DNA of 64,000 nt, taken from assembly GCF_958301595.1 (NCBI RefSeq), contig NZ_CATQJU010000001.1, positions 1,922,001-1,986,000 of the forward strand. Direction: 5' to 3'. This DNA is from Porphyromonas vaginalis (GTDB lineage: Bacteria; Bacteroidota; Bacteroidia; Bacteroidales; Porphyromonadaceae). Below, one piece after another: positions 42,092 to 52,360 of this stretch. Both the position numbers and the translations under genes were made by a program. Position 1 is the stretch's first letter. Every line of letters starts with the position of its first letter. The notes under the pieces are model-generated. The model was given only the letters and a program-made list of their open reading frames with translations, ran no database searches and was not told the DNA's origin.

Positions 42092-43135
42092 TCAGTCTAT
42101 ATAGCGCACCTCGGGATGTAGTGAGATGCCGAACTTACGACTCACCTCCTGCTGCACATGCTCTGCTAGTGCGACTACCTCTTGGCCTGTCGCTCCGCCG
42201 TAGTTGACGAGGACGAGCGGTTGCTTGTCGTAGACTCCCACAGCACCTGTGCGGTAGCCCTTGAGTCCTATCTGGTCTATGAGCCACGCTGCTGAGAGCT
42301 TCACCAGCCCCTCGTTGTGAGTAGGGTAGTGAGGCACGGGCGTGTCGTATTGCTTTGCCAGCTCCTCGTACTGCGCTAGCGGTACGATCGGGTTCATGAA
42401 GAAGCTCCCGCCATTTGGTATCTCCTCAGGGTCGGGCAACTTAGCACGGCGAATGCGTATCACCTCTTGGCGAATCTCCTCAGGCGTCGGCATCGTGTCG
42501 CGACCCTCGAAAGCTTTTGCCAGGGAGGCGTAGCTCAGATTGCAGGTCGGTTCGGTGCTTAGTATGAAGTGCACGTGTGTGACGATGTAGGAGTGGTACT
42601 GCGGATCTTTGAAGATGCTGTACCTATATTTATAGTCACATAGGGCGCTCGGTATGCGGAGCTTCATCCCTGTCGCTAGGTCGACCACATCGACCGCTAC
42701 GATGTACTGAGAGACTTCGCTCCCGTAGGCACCTATATTCTGTATGGCAGCAGCGCCCACGGTGCCTGGTATGAGCGATAGATTTTCTATACCATAGAGA
42801 CCCCGGCTGAGCATCAGCTCCACAAAGTGATCCCAGACGATGCCACTACCCGCCCGCACATGCTGCTGCCCTGGGTGGGTCAGCGCACTCTCGGTCTCAT
42901 CGTAGCAGTGGAGGTCGTCGATCTGCGAGTAGAGGATGACGCCACGATACTTATCGTGCGTAAAGAGCAGGTTGCTCCCAGCACCTATCGGTAGATAAGG
43001 CTGTGAGACAAAGTACTCATCACGTGCCAGCTTCTGAAGATCCTCAGCACTGCTGTAATTGATCCACCAGTCGGCGGTGGTCTCTGTGGCAAATGTGTGG
43101 TACTCCCGAAGCGGTTGATGCTGTATGATCTCCAT
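42092..43135 (-). CDS. murB: UDP-N-acetylenolpyruvoylglucosamine reductase MurB
   Basis: 347-residue FAD enzyme that reduces UDP-GlcNAc-enolpyruvate to UDP-MurNAc in peptidoglycan synthesis. It is the type I (E. coli-like, long) form. HTFATETTADWWI, the FAD-binding LPIGAGSNLLF near residue 49, LSLIPGTVGAAAIQNIGAYG near 120 and the catalytic PNGGSFFMNPIV near 240 are visible. Followed 5 bp later by the LipB fusion gene. Confidence 0.96.
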   Translation of the reverse strand: MEIIQHQPLREYHTFATETTADWWINYSSAEDLQKLARDEYFVSQPYLPIGAGSNLLFTHDKYRGVILYSQIDDLHCYDETESALTHPGQQHVRAGSGIVWDHFVELMLSRGLYGIENLSLIPGTVGAAAIQNIGAYGSEVSQYIVAVDVVDLATGMKLRIPSALCDYKYRYSIFKDPQYHSYIVTHVHFILSTEPTCNLSYASLAKAFEGRDTMPTPEEIRQEVIRIRRAKLPDPEEIPNGGSFFMNPIVPLAQYEELAKQYDTPVPHYPTHNEGLVKLSAAWLIDQIGLKGYRTGAVGVYDKQPLVLVNYGGATGQEVVALAEHVQQEVSRKFGISLHPEVRYID

Positions 43136-43226
43136 AGTTTATAGTGTCCGAAGAAGGAGCCTTAGAGTCTATCTATGTAAACTCTAAGACTCCTATTTTA
43201 TTGTATGGCTATGTGGGGAGACCCGA

Positions 43227-43706
43227 TTAGCGGATCTTCTCCAGAATCCAAGCGTCCTGGAAGTCAGGAGCGAAGCGTCCCTTGACCTGCTCTCTTGAAG
43301 CCTCAGCCTCACGGCGGTTGTCAAAGCTAGTGATGATAACGCGGAGCATACCAGCCTCGTTCTGACCGAGTACGGGGTTGTAGCCCTGAGCCTGTAGACG
43401 CTCCTTGAGCGAGTAAGCGTTGGTGTGGTTTTGGAAAGAGCCGACGACCACGTTGTAGGTCTTGAGCATGTTTGCGTCCTCACCCTGGACAGCCTCTAGA
43501 CGCTCACGACGTAGCTGGATGTCTGCGACTGGCTCACGAGCGACGACAACACTAGCGGGAGTCGTTTGCTCTGGAGCTTGCTGTGTGGCGACTTCACGCT
43601 GCTTAGCCTTCTCATACACCTGACGATAAGCACTTTGCTTAGGTCCGCATGCACTCACTGAGAGCAGGAGTAGGGCGGAGGATAGGAGGATTAATGCCTT
43701 TTTCAT
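43227..43706 (-). CDS. SPOR-domain lipoprotein
   Basis: 159-residue lipoprotein: a signal peptide with lipobox SVSAC (Cys20), a short Gln/Pro-rich linker, then a SPOR domain at about residues 80-155 (NVVVGSFQNHTNAYSLKERLQAQGYNPVLGQ). SPOR domains bind denuded glycan strands of septal peptidoglycan, so a role in division or wall remodelling is inferred. The ATG at 43706 is used rather than 43796, whose extra 30 residues precede the signal peptide and overlap the promoter. It starts the minus-strand operon. Confidence 0.88.
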   Translation of the reverse strand: MKKALILLSSALLLLSVSACGPKQSAYRQVYEKAKQREVATQQAPEQTTPASVVVAREPVADIQLRRERLEAVQGEDANMLKTYNVVVGSFQNHTNAYSLKERLQAQGYNPVLGQNEAGMLRVIITSFDNRREAEASREQVKGRFAPDFQDAWILEKIR

Positions 43707-43751
43707 ATCTGTATCTTGTTTGAACTTGTTGATTCGTTGCATTCTACACGA

Positions 43752-43759
43752 CAAAGGTA
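43752..43759 (-). promoter_or_regulatory. -7 promoter box of the SPOR-murB-lipB operon (minus strand)
   Basis: CAAAGGTA reads TACCTTTG on the minus strand, 46 bp before the SPOR start. It is back to back with the ruvA promoter. Confidence 0.65.
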
Positions 43760-43781
43760 GTAGTTTTTGCGCAAATACCAC

Positions 43782-43789
43782 TATCTTTG
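43782..43789 (+). promoter_or_regulatory. -7 promoter box towards ruvA-sprA
   Basis: TATCTTTG, divergent from the SPOR promoter. The transcript would have a leader of about 330 nt that contains an entire palindromic-unit array before the ruvA start. Confidence 0.5.
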
Positions 43790-43867
43790 TGGACACTTAC
43801 TAGAGCTGAGGCATTGCAGAGCAAGGATTGCTGGTGTAGATCGATGCTTTTCGACTTAGGAGAGACC

Positions 43868-44048
43868 AATTCCTACGGAGGAATTTTCAAATCTCCACGT
43901 GGAAAATAAAAAACTCCTCGGAGGAATGAAATGAAACTTCGGAGGAATGAAATGAAACTTCGGAAGAATGAAATGACAAGTCCGAAGAATTTTTTATTTC
44001 CCACGTGGGTGTTTCAAAACAGCTACCGAGGGATTTCGAATTTCCTCA
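43868..44048. repeat. Palindromic-unit array in the ruvA leader
   Basis: Units ATTCCTACGGAGGAAT, CTCCACGTGGA, CTCCTCGGAGGAAT, two copies of AACTTCGGAGGAATGAAATG, TTCCCACGTGGG and CCGAGGGATTTCG. Same family as the arrays at 35.4 and 52.9 kb but with CACGTG and TTCGGA centres. Confidence 0.75.
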
Positions 44049-44123
44049 AGAGCAATTTGGAGAGGGTCTCGAATTGCGATGCAGTAAGCTCTAGCTTAGA
44101 TACTTACTCAAGACAAGAAGATT

Positions 44124-44732
44124 ATGATTGCATACTTGCGTGGCACGATAGATACGCTCACACCGACCAATGCCTATGTGGACTGTAACGGGGTGGGTTA
44201 CGATGTCAATATATCGCTCTCTACTTATGATACGCTGCATGGGCTGGAGCGTGAGGCGCCTGTGCGGCTCTGGATCACGGAGGTGATGCGTCAGGGGGAG
44301 GTGTGTGACCTGTACGGCTTCTACACGAGGGAGGAGCAGGCGCTCTTTGCGAAGCTGATCACCGTCTCTGGTGTGGGTCCCGCTACGGCTCGTGTGATCC
44401 TCTCTAGTCTGGCACCGCTGGAGCTGGCGGAGGTGATCGAGAGTGGCGATGACAAGCGGCTCAAGACGGTCAAGGGCATAGGACTCAAGACGGCACAGCG
44501 CATCATCGTGGATCTCAAGGGCAAGCTCCCCGAGACGCTGACAGATCGTGACGATGTGACGGCGGGTATCGGTTCGCGGGCTGCTCGTGAGGTGGCTGAG
44601 GAGGCGATCTCGGCACTCAAGATGCTGGGCTTTGCCGAGGCGAATGTGCGCAAGGTGGTGAAGCAGATTATGACTGTCAAGCCCGACACACCCGTAGAGC
44701 AGGTGATCAAGCAAGCGTTGGCACAGCTTTGA
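44124..44732 (+). CDS. ruvA: Holliday junction DNA helicase subunit RuvA
   Basis: 202-residue Holliday-junction-binding subunit. N-terminal OB fold (MIAYLRGTIDTLTPTNAYVD), two helix-hairpin-helix motifs (ITVSGVGPATARVIL near 80; LKTVKGIGLKTAQRIIVDL near 114) and the C-terminal domain that contacts RuvB (EAISALKMLGFAEANVRKVV). Gene order ruvA-sprA is found in other Bacteroidota and supports both assignments. Confidence 0.96.
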   Translation: MIAYLRGTIDTLTPTNAYVDCNGVGYDVNISLSTYDTLHGLEREAPVRLWITEVMRQGEVCDLYGFYTREEQALFAKLITVSGVGPATARVILSSLAPLELAEVIESGDDKRLKTVKGIGLKTAQRIIVDLKGKLPETLTDRDDVTAGIGSRAAREVAEEAISALKMLGFAEANVRKVVKQIMTVKPDTPVEQVIKQALAQL

Positions 44733-44806
44733 CCTAGGAGGCTTGGGTACAACAAAACGGGCCCCCGAGCGTTACATTACTGACTCTATATTATAGTAGA
44801 CACTAG

Positions 44807-47800
44807 ATGATCCCTAGGCGCAGGATACTATGTGCATGGCTTGCGTTGCTCTGCGCATTGGTGGGTATGGTGAGGTTGTTCGCTATGCCACCGCTCTCTG
44901 TATCTGCTACGGAGCATCCTGCGCAGCCGGATAGTCTGCGCTACCCAGTGCAGCCGACAGCGCCCGAGTCGTATGAGTGGCTCGAGCAGGAGTCGGCGGT
45001 CGATCTGCGCACGCCGAGCGTGGTGACGCACGAGTTTGTCTACAATCCCGCTACGGGCCTTTATCTGCTGGTTACTAAGGTGGGTGGCAAGCAGGTAGGC
45101 ACGCCGATCCCCTACACGCTGGAGCAGTACGTCGCCTATGTGGAGCGCAATGGCGTGCAGAGCTACTTCCTGGAGCGTGCTGCGCAAGATGAGAAGGAGC
45201 AGCAGGGCAAGGGGTTCAACCCGTTTGACTTTGGCTTCGAGCTGGGTCCTGCGGAGAAGATCTTTGGCCCTGGTGGCGTGCGGGTGCGGACACAAGGCTC
45301 TGCGGAGGTGTCGATGGGTGTCAAGAGCAATGCTACGGACAACCCCTCCATACCGATTCGTTCACGGAGACACACTTTCTTTGACTTCGACCAGAAGATT
45401 CAGGCCAATGTGCAGGCATCGGTGGGTACGAAGCTTAACTTCAATCTGAACTACAATACGCAGGCTACTTTTGACTTCGACAGTAAGAAGCTCAAGCTGG
45501 CCTATGAGGGCGAGGAAGATGACATCATCAAGGTGCTGGAGGCGGGCAATGTGTCGCTACAGTCGAAGAACTCGCTGATACAGGGCGGTGCATCGCTCTT
45601 CGGCATCCACAGCAAACTGCAGTTTGGCAAGCTCGATGTGGACTTCGTCGTGAGCCAGCAGGAGGCGGAGACGAAGCGCGTCTCGACAGATCGTGGGGCG
45701 CAGACGACGCCCTTTGAGTTTTCGGCCAACCAGTATGACGAGAATAGGCACTTTTACCTAGGACACTACTTCCGCGACCACTACAACAAGGCGATGTCTA
45801 CGCTGCCCTTTATCTCTTCGGGAGTTAAGATCAACCGCATCGAGGTATGGGTGACCAATAAGCGGGGCAACTTTGACGAGGCGCGCAACATTGTCGCTTT
45901 TACCGACCTTGGAGAGGCAGATCGTGTGACAGCTCGTGGCGTTACGACGACAGGATCGACACAAGGACTGCCTGCCAATCAGGCGAACTCACTCTACAGT
46001 TGGCTACTCGGACAGCCTGCTCTGCGCCAAGTGGATCAGGTGAGCCAGATACTGGAGGGGCAGCTGCGTGGCGGTATAGACTATACGAAGATAGAGAGTG
46101 CTCGCCGTCTGAATGCCAACGAGTACCGCATCAACGACCAGCTCGGTACACTCTCGCTGCAGGTGCGTCTCCAGCCGGATGAGGTGGTGGGCGTAGCCTT
46201 TGAGTACACTTATCAGGGCAAGGTCTATCAGGTGGGTGAGTTTAGCTCGGACCGCTCGGATCGTACGGCTGACAACCTTTTTGTTAAGCTACTCAAGGGC
46301 GCATCGATGACCCCGACGGCTCCTTACTGGCCCTTTATGATGCGCAACGTCTACAGCCTCGGGAGCAGCGTCTACAATCTCAAGGCAGATCACTTCAAGC
46401 TCGACGTCTTCTACCGCAACGATAGCACTGGCACCGCTGTACCTTATATTAATGAGGGTAAAGTGGCGGGGCAACTCCTCACACGGGTCTTGGGAATGGA
46501 TCGTCTGGATTCGCGCAATGAGCCACACCCTGATGGAGTCTTTGACTTTGTCCCCGGCTATACGGTTGATGCGGAGCGGGGACTCGTCATCTTTACCTCT
46601 ACGGAGCCTTTTGGTAGTTACTTGGCCGAGCAGATAGGCGATCCCGCCATTGCCGAGCGATACGTCTATCGTGAGATCTACGACACGACGATGGTCGCAG
46701 CGCAGCAGGTGGCTGAACGCGATAAGTTTATCTTGCGAGGTGAGTACGAAGCGGCAAATAGCGGGCAGATATCGCTCGGAGCGATGAATGTGACCCCAGG
46801 GTCTGTGCGTGTGACCGCTGGTGGAGCGACGCTCGTGGAGAATGTGGACTACACGGTCAACTACGCCATGGGTACCGTCACGATCCTCAACGAAGCAATC
46901 CTCAACAGTGGTACGCGTGTCGATGTCTCTCTGGAGAATAGGGGCTTCCTCAACCTGCAGCGCAAGACGGTGCTGGGCTTGGACCTTAACTATCACTTTA
47001 CGCCAAACTTAACGCTGGGCGGTACCTTTATGTATCTCAGCGAGATGCCACTGACTGCCAAGCCGGTCATGGGGCGTGAGTCGATGCAAAACAGCCTTTG
47101 GGGACTCAATCTCTCGTGGCGCACCGAGTCTCAGTGGCTGACGCGTATCCTCGACTACATCCCGCTCCTAGACTTGACCAAGCCGTCGGAGGTCGCGCTC
47201 AATATGGAGTTTGCTCACCTGATCCCAGGGCACTACGAGGGGCGCTACACCAAGGGGCATAGCTATATTGACGACTTTGAGACGTCGCAGAGTAGCATTG
47301 ATCTGCTCAACCCCTACGCTTGGATGCTGAGCTCTACGCCGTGGCACGACCCGGCAGACGGGGCGGCCGATCTCTTCCCCGAGGCTCGAATGGTCAATGA
47401 TCTGCGTTACGGCAATCGGCGAGCCTTGCTCAACTGGTTTTACATAGACCCGATGCTGAATCGTGCTGGCTCTTCGCTGACGCCTTCTTACCTGCGCAAC
47501 AATCCCGACATGCTCTCCAACCATTACTCGCGAGAGGTGCGTATGTCGGAGCTGTTCCCCTATAGAGATGAGAACTTTGCCCAGCAGTCCTACCTGCAGA
47601 CGCTCTGCCTCGCTTACTATCCCAATGAGCGTGGCCCGTACAACCTCAACAGCGATCAGGTCGGTAGCGATGGTAAGCTCATGAACCCCACCGAGAACTG
47701 GGGCGGTATGATGCGCAAGATAGACCAGAGCGACTTTGAGGCAGCCAATATCGAGTACATCGAGTTCTGGATGATGGATCCCTTCATCTATCCCGAGACG

Positions 47801-50800
47801 GCACCGACGAGTGGCAAGCTCTTCTTCAATCTGGGCGAAGTATCGGAGGAGGTGCTGAAGGATGAGAAGAAGTTCTTTGAGAACGGTATGCCGCTCAACG
47901 ATGATCCCTCGGCAACCATCGAGACAGTCTGGGGGCGCGTGCCTATTCGTCAGACGGCGGGCTACTCCTTTGACAATGCTGCTGGGGCGCGTAGCAAGCA
48001 GGATGTGGGCTTCAATGGACTAAGCTCTGAGCAGGAGAAAGCTTTCCCCGCTTATGCCGACTACCTCTCCGCAATCCGTGGCAAGGTGTCGGGCGAAGTG
48101 CTCGAGCAGTGGCAGGGCGATCCGATGAGTCCGCTGAATGACCCGGCGGGTGATAGCTTCCGTCACTATCGCGACGAGCGATATGATCAGTTACAGGCTT
48201 CTATCCTCGAGCGATACAAGTACTACAACGGAGTCGAGGGCAATAGTGCTGAGGCGACCAATGAGACTGGCTCCTACAGCGTGGCGAGCCGTGTCGTGCC
48301 TGATGTGGAGGACATCAACCAGGACAACACGCTCAACGAGCAGGAGCGTTACTTCGAGTACGAGATAGCGCTTTCGCCAGCCGAGATGCAGGTGGGGCGC
48401 AACTACATCGTTGACGAGCGCTCGGTCAATGTGAAGCTCGCCAACGGCAAGCAAGAGACGGTCAAGTGGTATCAGTTCAAGATCCCCGTACGAGAGCCGA
48501 CCCGCAGGGTAGGGGGCATAGCCGACCTCAAGAGTATCCGCTTCATGCGCCTTTACCTGACGCAGTGGGACAAGCCTGTCGTACTGCGCTTCGGTACCTT
48601 CAAGATGGTGCGTGGCGAGTGGCGACAGTATGACCGCCCGCTACACGCTCCCTCCGTCACACCTATATCTAATGGCACGATGGAGGTCAATACGGTCAAC
48701 ATCGAGGAGAACGGTGACCGCAAGCCAATCAACTACATCCTCCCGCCAGGCGTCTCGCGTAGCGTCAGCCCCAGTCAGGCGCAAGCTATTCGTCAGAACG
48801 AGCAGTCGCTCAGCTTACGCATCAAGCGACTAGCTCCAGGCGATGCACGAGCTGTCTACAAGAATACGGGACTAGACCTACGTCGCTACAAGCGCATTGA
48901 GCTATTTGTCCATGCTGAGGAGCTGCCCGAGGAGGGGACGCCCACGGGCAATGGCGAGATGACCGCTTTCCTCCGCTTAGGCTCTGACTACACAAACAAC
49001 TATTACGAGTACAGCGTCCCTCTAGAGCTGACCCCCTTCGGCACTTACAGTGACAATGCTAAGGATAGAGAGATGGTTTGGCCACGGGATAACAAGGTAG
49101 ACTTCCGCTTTGACCTCCTCACGGGACTCAAGATGCGACGCAACGCTGCCCAGGCTAATGGCGAGACCGACCTCTACACGCCTTACTCGGTACCCGACGC
49201 TGAGCGTCCACGCAACACGATCACCGTGATGGGTAACCCCTCGCTGAGCAATGTCAAGACCATCATGATCGGTGTGCGAAACAGTGCCGGGCAGATCAAG
49301 AGTGCCGAGATCTGGGTCAATGAGCTACGCCTGAGCGAGTACCAAGAGCAGGGCGGCTGGGCAACCAATGCTGATCTGCAGGTGCAGCTGAGTGACTTAG
49401 GCTCGTTTAACGCTCGAGGCTCTTACCGCACGGCGGGTTTTGGCGCACTCGATCAGTCACTCGCGCAGAGGCAGCTAGAGGATACGGGCTTCCTCAACCT
49501 CTCGACGCAGGTGGAGCTGGGTAAGTTCTTCCCCGAAAAAGCGAAGGTGCGCATACCGCTCTACTACAGCTACCAAGACGAAGTGATCCGTCCGCAGTAC
49601 AACCCGCTAGACCAAGACCTGCTCCTCACGGAGGCTCTCGACAATGCCGCCAACGAGTCGGTACGCGACTCCATCAAGACGATGGCACTGACACGGACAC
49701 AGGCTCATGCCCTGTCGCTCTCCAATGTGGGGGTCAACATACAGAGCAAGACCCCGATGCCGTACGACCCAGCCAACTTCACGCTTGGCTACTCAATGTC
49801 GTGGGATGAGAAGAACAGCCCCGAGATTGTCTACGACCGCAATCGTACGTGGCAAGCTACAGCGCAGTATCAGTACACGCCCGTGGTGGCTCCGTGGAAG
49901 CCTTTTGCCAAGCTACAACAAGGCAAAGCCTCCTCCGAGGCGATCCGCACCGTCTCCTCGACGCTGAGAGGTTATCAGATCAACTATCTCCCCTCACGAA
50001 TCGCTTTCAACAGCTCCATACTGCGCAACTACAGCGAGCATCAGGTGCGCAACCTTGTGCCTGGTGGCGGTGCTATGGCTGACTGGTCACTACCCGCTAC
50101 CTTCGTGCAGAACTTCGTCTGGCAGCGTGCCGCAAATGTTGTCTGGAACCCCACGACCAATCTCAAGCTCTCCTTTAACTCTGGCACCAACGCCCGCATC
50201 GTAGAGCCACACGTACAGGTCAATCGTGAGCTAGCTCCCGACGACTACACGCTATGGCGCGACTCCGTCTGGCAGAGCATACGTAGCTGGGGACTACCGA
50301 TGCAGTACAACCAGACTGCCAACGCCACCTACACGCTCCCGCTCGCACTCATTCCCTTTATGGACTTCGTCTCAGCCACCGCCACCTATATGGCTTCGTA
50401 CAATTGGGATCGCGGAGCTTTGACCCAGCAGGGCGCCTCCATGGGCAATGTGGTGCGCAATCAGATGAAGCTCGACGGACGGGTCAACATCCTCTTCCAG
50501 ACACTCTACCGTAAGTTCGACTGGTACAAAGATTACGAGAAGCGACAGAACAAGAGCAGCAGCCGAAACAACCGCTCCGCCTCCCGCCGAGATGCTCGTA
50601 CCAGCCACTCAGATCAGGAGTCAGAGGACAAAGCTCCCGCAGCAGCACAGCGCAAGAAGCCTGCGCCACTGCGCTTCACCAAGGAAGTGGTCCTACGTCC
50701 CGACACGACGATTACCATCAACCACCAGCTGGGCAGTGCTAAGCCGGAGGTGACCGCCAAGGATTCGCTCGGACACAACTACCCCGTCAAGTATGCCGTG

Positions 50801-52360
50801 GTCAATCCCAACAGCATCACCGTCACCGGCACCGACTCCGTCACGATCCGGGTCAACGTCTACGCAGCCGACAAAGCTCGTGAGATGCGCATGGAGCGTC
50901 TCTACCCATACATTGATGCGGGTATCTCCGTGCTCACCTTCCTGCGCGATATCTCGCTCACTTACACCCGCACTTCGTCGCTCCACTTGCCCGGCTTCCT
51001 CCCCGACATCAAGGCTGCGGGCGGACAGGGTTATCCGATGCAGGGCGTGATGGCTCCGGGCCTTGCTTTTGCTTTTGGCTTTACAGACAACGACTTCGTT
51101 CGTGAGGCGGCGCAGCGTGGTTGGCTGCTCAAGCAGGCGGAAAACATCAACCCCGCCATGTATTCTATCTCGGAAGATGCTACGGCACGTCTCAATCTCG
51201 AGCCCCTCAAAGACCTCAAAGTGACGCTCACCTGGGACTACCATACCAATAGGGCGGTGCAGACGCAGTATATGTTTGAGGGTACTCCCGAGACTTACAG
51301 CGGAACCTTTACCGCCGGGACCATCGGTCTCAAGGGCTTCTTCGCTAGTGCTAATGCCAGCAATGGCTACAAGACGAGTACCTTTGACAACCTCCTCAGC
51401 TATCAGCAGGAGATGGTGCAGCGACTGACTAACCAGTACAGCGCTATCGCTGGAGCTGACGCGCCCGAGGTGCGACCCAATAGTCCCGATGTCCTGATCC
51501 CCGCCTTCATCGCTGCTTATACGGCTCGTGGTCTAGACGGGGCGACGCCTTTCCACTCGATCTGGCGCACCCTCCCCAACTGGAGCATCACCTACACGGG
51601 GCTAACTAAGATTCCCGCACTGGCAGACCTCTTCCGCAACTTCTCCCTCTCCCACACCTATCGCAATAGTTATAGTGTGGCAAACTACAACTCCTTCATC
51701 TCGTGGCAACCGATAGAGCCGGAGCTACGTATGGGCTACATAGAGATGCCCGCTGATGATCCTGCTGGTGGTGCCAATGGGATGCGTCGTGTCGCTTCTT
51801 CTCCCTACGATATCACGCAGGTCTCTATCCGTGAGTCTTTTGCTCCACTCATTGGGGTTGAGATGACCTTGCAGAGTGGACTGGGACTCAATGCTCGCTG
51901 GAATAAGTCGCGAGACCTGATGCTCAACCTCACCTCCTTCCAGGTTATCGAAAACAGCCGCAACGAGATATCTGTTGGGATCAACTACAAGATTGATGAC
52001 TTCAGCAAGCTCATCGGCATCAAGCGTCGGGCACCTCAGCGCACGGGAGCACAGGCGCAGGGAGGCAAAAAGGAAAATCCGCTCTTTGCTTCGGGTGGTG
52101 CTATGACCCTGCGCTGCGAGTACTCGTACAATCACTCCTCGATGCTCATTCGCAAGATTCAGGAAGCCTTCACGCAGGCAACCAATGGCAACGTGGCGCA
52201 CGTCATCAAGTTCAGTGCCGACTACGCTCTCAGCCGTATGCTCACCATACGAGGCTACTTCGACTGGAATATGAATCACCCGCTCGTGAGCACCGCTTCC
52301 TTCCCCGTGAACAACACCTCCTTCGGCGTCGCCCTCCGCATCAGCCTCACTCAGCAGTAA
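44807..52360 (+). CDS. sprA: T9SS outer-membrane translocon SprA (Sov)
   Basis: 2,517-residue giant outer-membrane protein, the size expected for the 36-stranded T9SS pore SprA/Sov. A signal peptide near residues 6-30 is followed by repeated long beta-strand regions. SprA-family text includes VRTQGSAEVSMGVKSNATDN, LNYNTQATFDFDSKKLKL and WVNELRLSEYQEQGGWA. A 50-residue Ser/Lys/Arg-rich loop (NKSSSRNNRSASRRDARTS) lies near 1911. The C-terminus (SFGVALRISLTQQ) is a typical barrel end. It exports folded cargo such as the proteins at 6.4, 8.6 and 33.6 kb. No internal stop. It starts 74 bp after ruvA and may be co-transcribed. Confidence 0.96.
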   Translation: MIPRRRILCAWLALLCALVGMVRLFAMPPLSVSATEHPAQPDSLRYPVQPTAPESYEWLEQESAVDLRTPSVVTHEFVYNPATGLYLLVTKVGGKQVGTPIPYTLEQYVAYVERNGVQSYFLERAAQDEKEQQGKGFNPFDFGFELGPAEKIFGPGGVRVRTQGSAEVSMGVKSNATDNPSIPIRSRRHTFFDFDQKIQANVQASVGTKLNFNLNYNTQATFDFDSKKLKLAYEGEEDDIIKVLEAGNVSLQSKNSLIQGGASLFGIHSKLQFGKLDVDFVVSQQEAETKRVSTDRGAQTTPFEFSANQYDENRHFYLGHYFRDHYNKAMSTLPFISSGVKINRIEVWVTNKRGNFDEARNIVAFTDLGEADRVTARGVTTTGSTQGLPANQANSLYSWLLGQPALRQVDQVSQILEGQLRGGIDYTKIESARRLNANEYRINDQLGTLSLQVRLQPDEVVGVAFEYTYQGKVYQVGEFSSDRSDRTADNLFVKLLKGASMTPTAPYWPFMMRNVYSLGSSVYNLKADHFKLDVFYRNDSTGTAVPYINEGKVAGQLLTRVLGMDRLDSRNEPHPDGVFDFVPGYTVDAERGLVIFTSTEPFGSYLAEQIGDPAIAERYVYREIYDTTMVAAQQVAERDKFILRGEYEAANSGQISLGAMNVTPGSVRVTAGGATLVENVDYTVNYAMGTVTILNEAILNSGTRVDVSLENRGFLNLQRKTVLGLDLNYHFTPNLTLGGTFMYLSEMPLTAKPVMGRESMQNSLWGLNLSWRTESQWLTRILDYIPLLDLTKPSEVALNMEFAHLIPGHYEGRYTKGHSYIDDFETSQSSIDLLNPYAWMLSSTPWHDPADGAADLFPEARMVNDLRYGNRRALLNWFYIDPMLNRAGSSLTPSYLRNNPDMLSNHYSREVRMSELFPYRDENFAQQSYLQTLCLAYYPNERGPYNLNSDQVGSDGKLMNPTENWGGMMRKIDQSDFEAANIEYIEFWMMDPFIYPETAPTSGKLFFNLGEVSEEVLKDEKKFFENGMPLNDDPSATIETVWGRVPIRQTAGYSFDNAAGARSKQDVGFNGLSSEQEKAFPAYADYLSAIRGKVSGEVLEQWQGDPMSPLNDPAGDSFRHYRDERYDQLQASILERYKYYNGVEGNSAEATNETGSYSVASRVVPDVEDINQDNTLNEQERYFEYEIALSPAEMQVGRNYIVDERSVNVKLANGKQETVKWYQFKIPVREPTRRVGGIADLKSIRFMRLYLTQWDKPVVLRFGTFKMVRGEWRQYDRPLHAPSVTPISNGTMEVNTVNIEENGDRKPINYILPPGVSRSVSPSQAQAIRQNEQSLSLRIKRLAPGDARAVYKNTGLDLRRYKRIELFVHAEELPEEGTPTGNGEMTAFLRLGSDYTNNYYEYSVPLELTPFGTYSDNAKDREMVWPRDNKVDFRFDLLTGLKMRRNAAQANGETDLYTPYSVPDAERPRNTITVMGNPSLSNVKTIMIGVRNSAGQIKSAEIWVNELRLSEYQEQGGWATNADLQVQLSDLGSFNARGSYRTAGFGALDQSLAQRQLEDTGFLNLSTQVELGKFFPEKAKVRIPLYYSYQDEVIRPQYNPLDQDLLLTEALDNAANESVRDSIKTMALTRTQAHALSLSNVGVNIQSKTPMPYDPANFTLGYSMSWDEKNSPEIVYDRNRTWQATAQYQYTPVVAPWKPFAKLQQGKASSEAIRTVSSTLRGYQINYLPSRIAFNSSILRNYSEHQVRNLVPGGGAMADWSLPATFVQNFVWQRAANVVWNPTTNLKLSFNSGTNARIVEPHVQVNRELAPDDYTLWRDSVWQSIRSWGLPMQYNQTANATYTLPLALIPFMDFVSATATYMASYNWDRGALTQQGASMGNVVRNQMKLDGRVNILFQTLYRKFDWYKDYEKRQNKSSSRNNRSASRRDARTSHSDQESEDKAPAAAQRKKPAPLRFTKEVVLRPDTTITINHQLGSAKPEVTAKDSLGHNYPVKYAVVNPNSITVTGTDSVTIRVNVYAADKAREMRMERLYPYIDAGISVLTFLRDISLTYTRTSSLHLPGFLPDIKAAGGQGYPMQGVMAPGLAFAFGFTDNDFVREAAQRGWLLKQAENINPAMYSISEDATARLNLEPLKDLKVTLTWDYHTNRAVQTQYMFEGTPETYSGTFTAGTIGLKGFFASANASNGYKTSTFDNLLSYQQEMVQRLTNQYSAIAGADAPEVRPNSPDVLIPAFIAAYTARGLDGATPFHSIWRTLPNWSITYTGLTKIPALADLFRNFSLSHTYRNSYSVANYNSFISWQPIEPELRMGYIEMPADDPAGGANGMRRVASSPYDITQVSIRESFAPLIGVEMTLQSGLGLNARWNKSRDLMLNLTSFQVIENSRNEISVGINYKIDDFSKLIGIKRRAPQRTGAQAQGGKKENPLFASGGAMTLRCEYSYNHSSMLIRKIQEAFTQATNGNVAHVIKFSADYALSRMLTIRGYFDWNMNHPLVSTASFPVNNTSFGVALRISLTQQ

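Noticed and set aside
50693-51244. Long antisense open frames inside sprA (also 46289-46996 and 51725-52363)
   Set aside because: They are shadows of the biased codon use of sprA, with no motif and no promoter.
44807-52360. sprA as a broken or fused gene because of its great length
   Set aside because: About 2,500 residues is normal for SprA/Sov and no stop or frameshift interrupts it.
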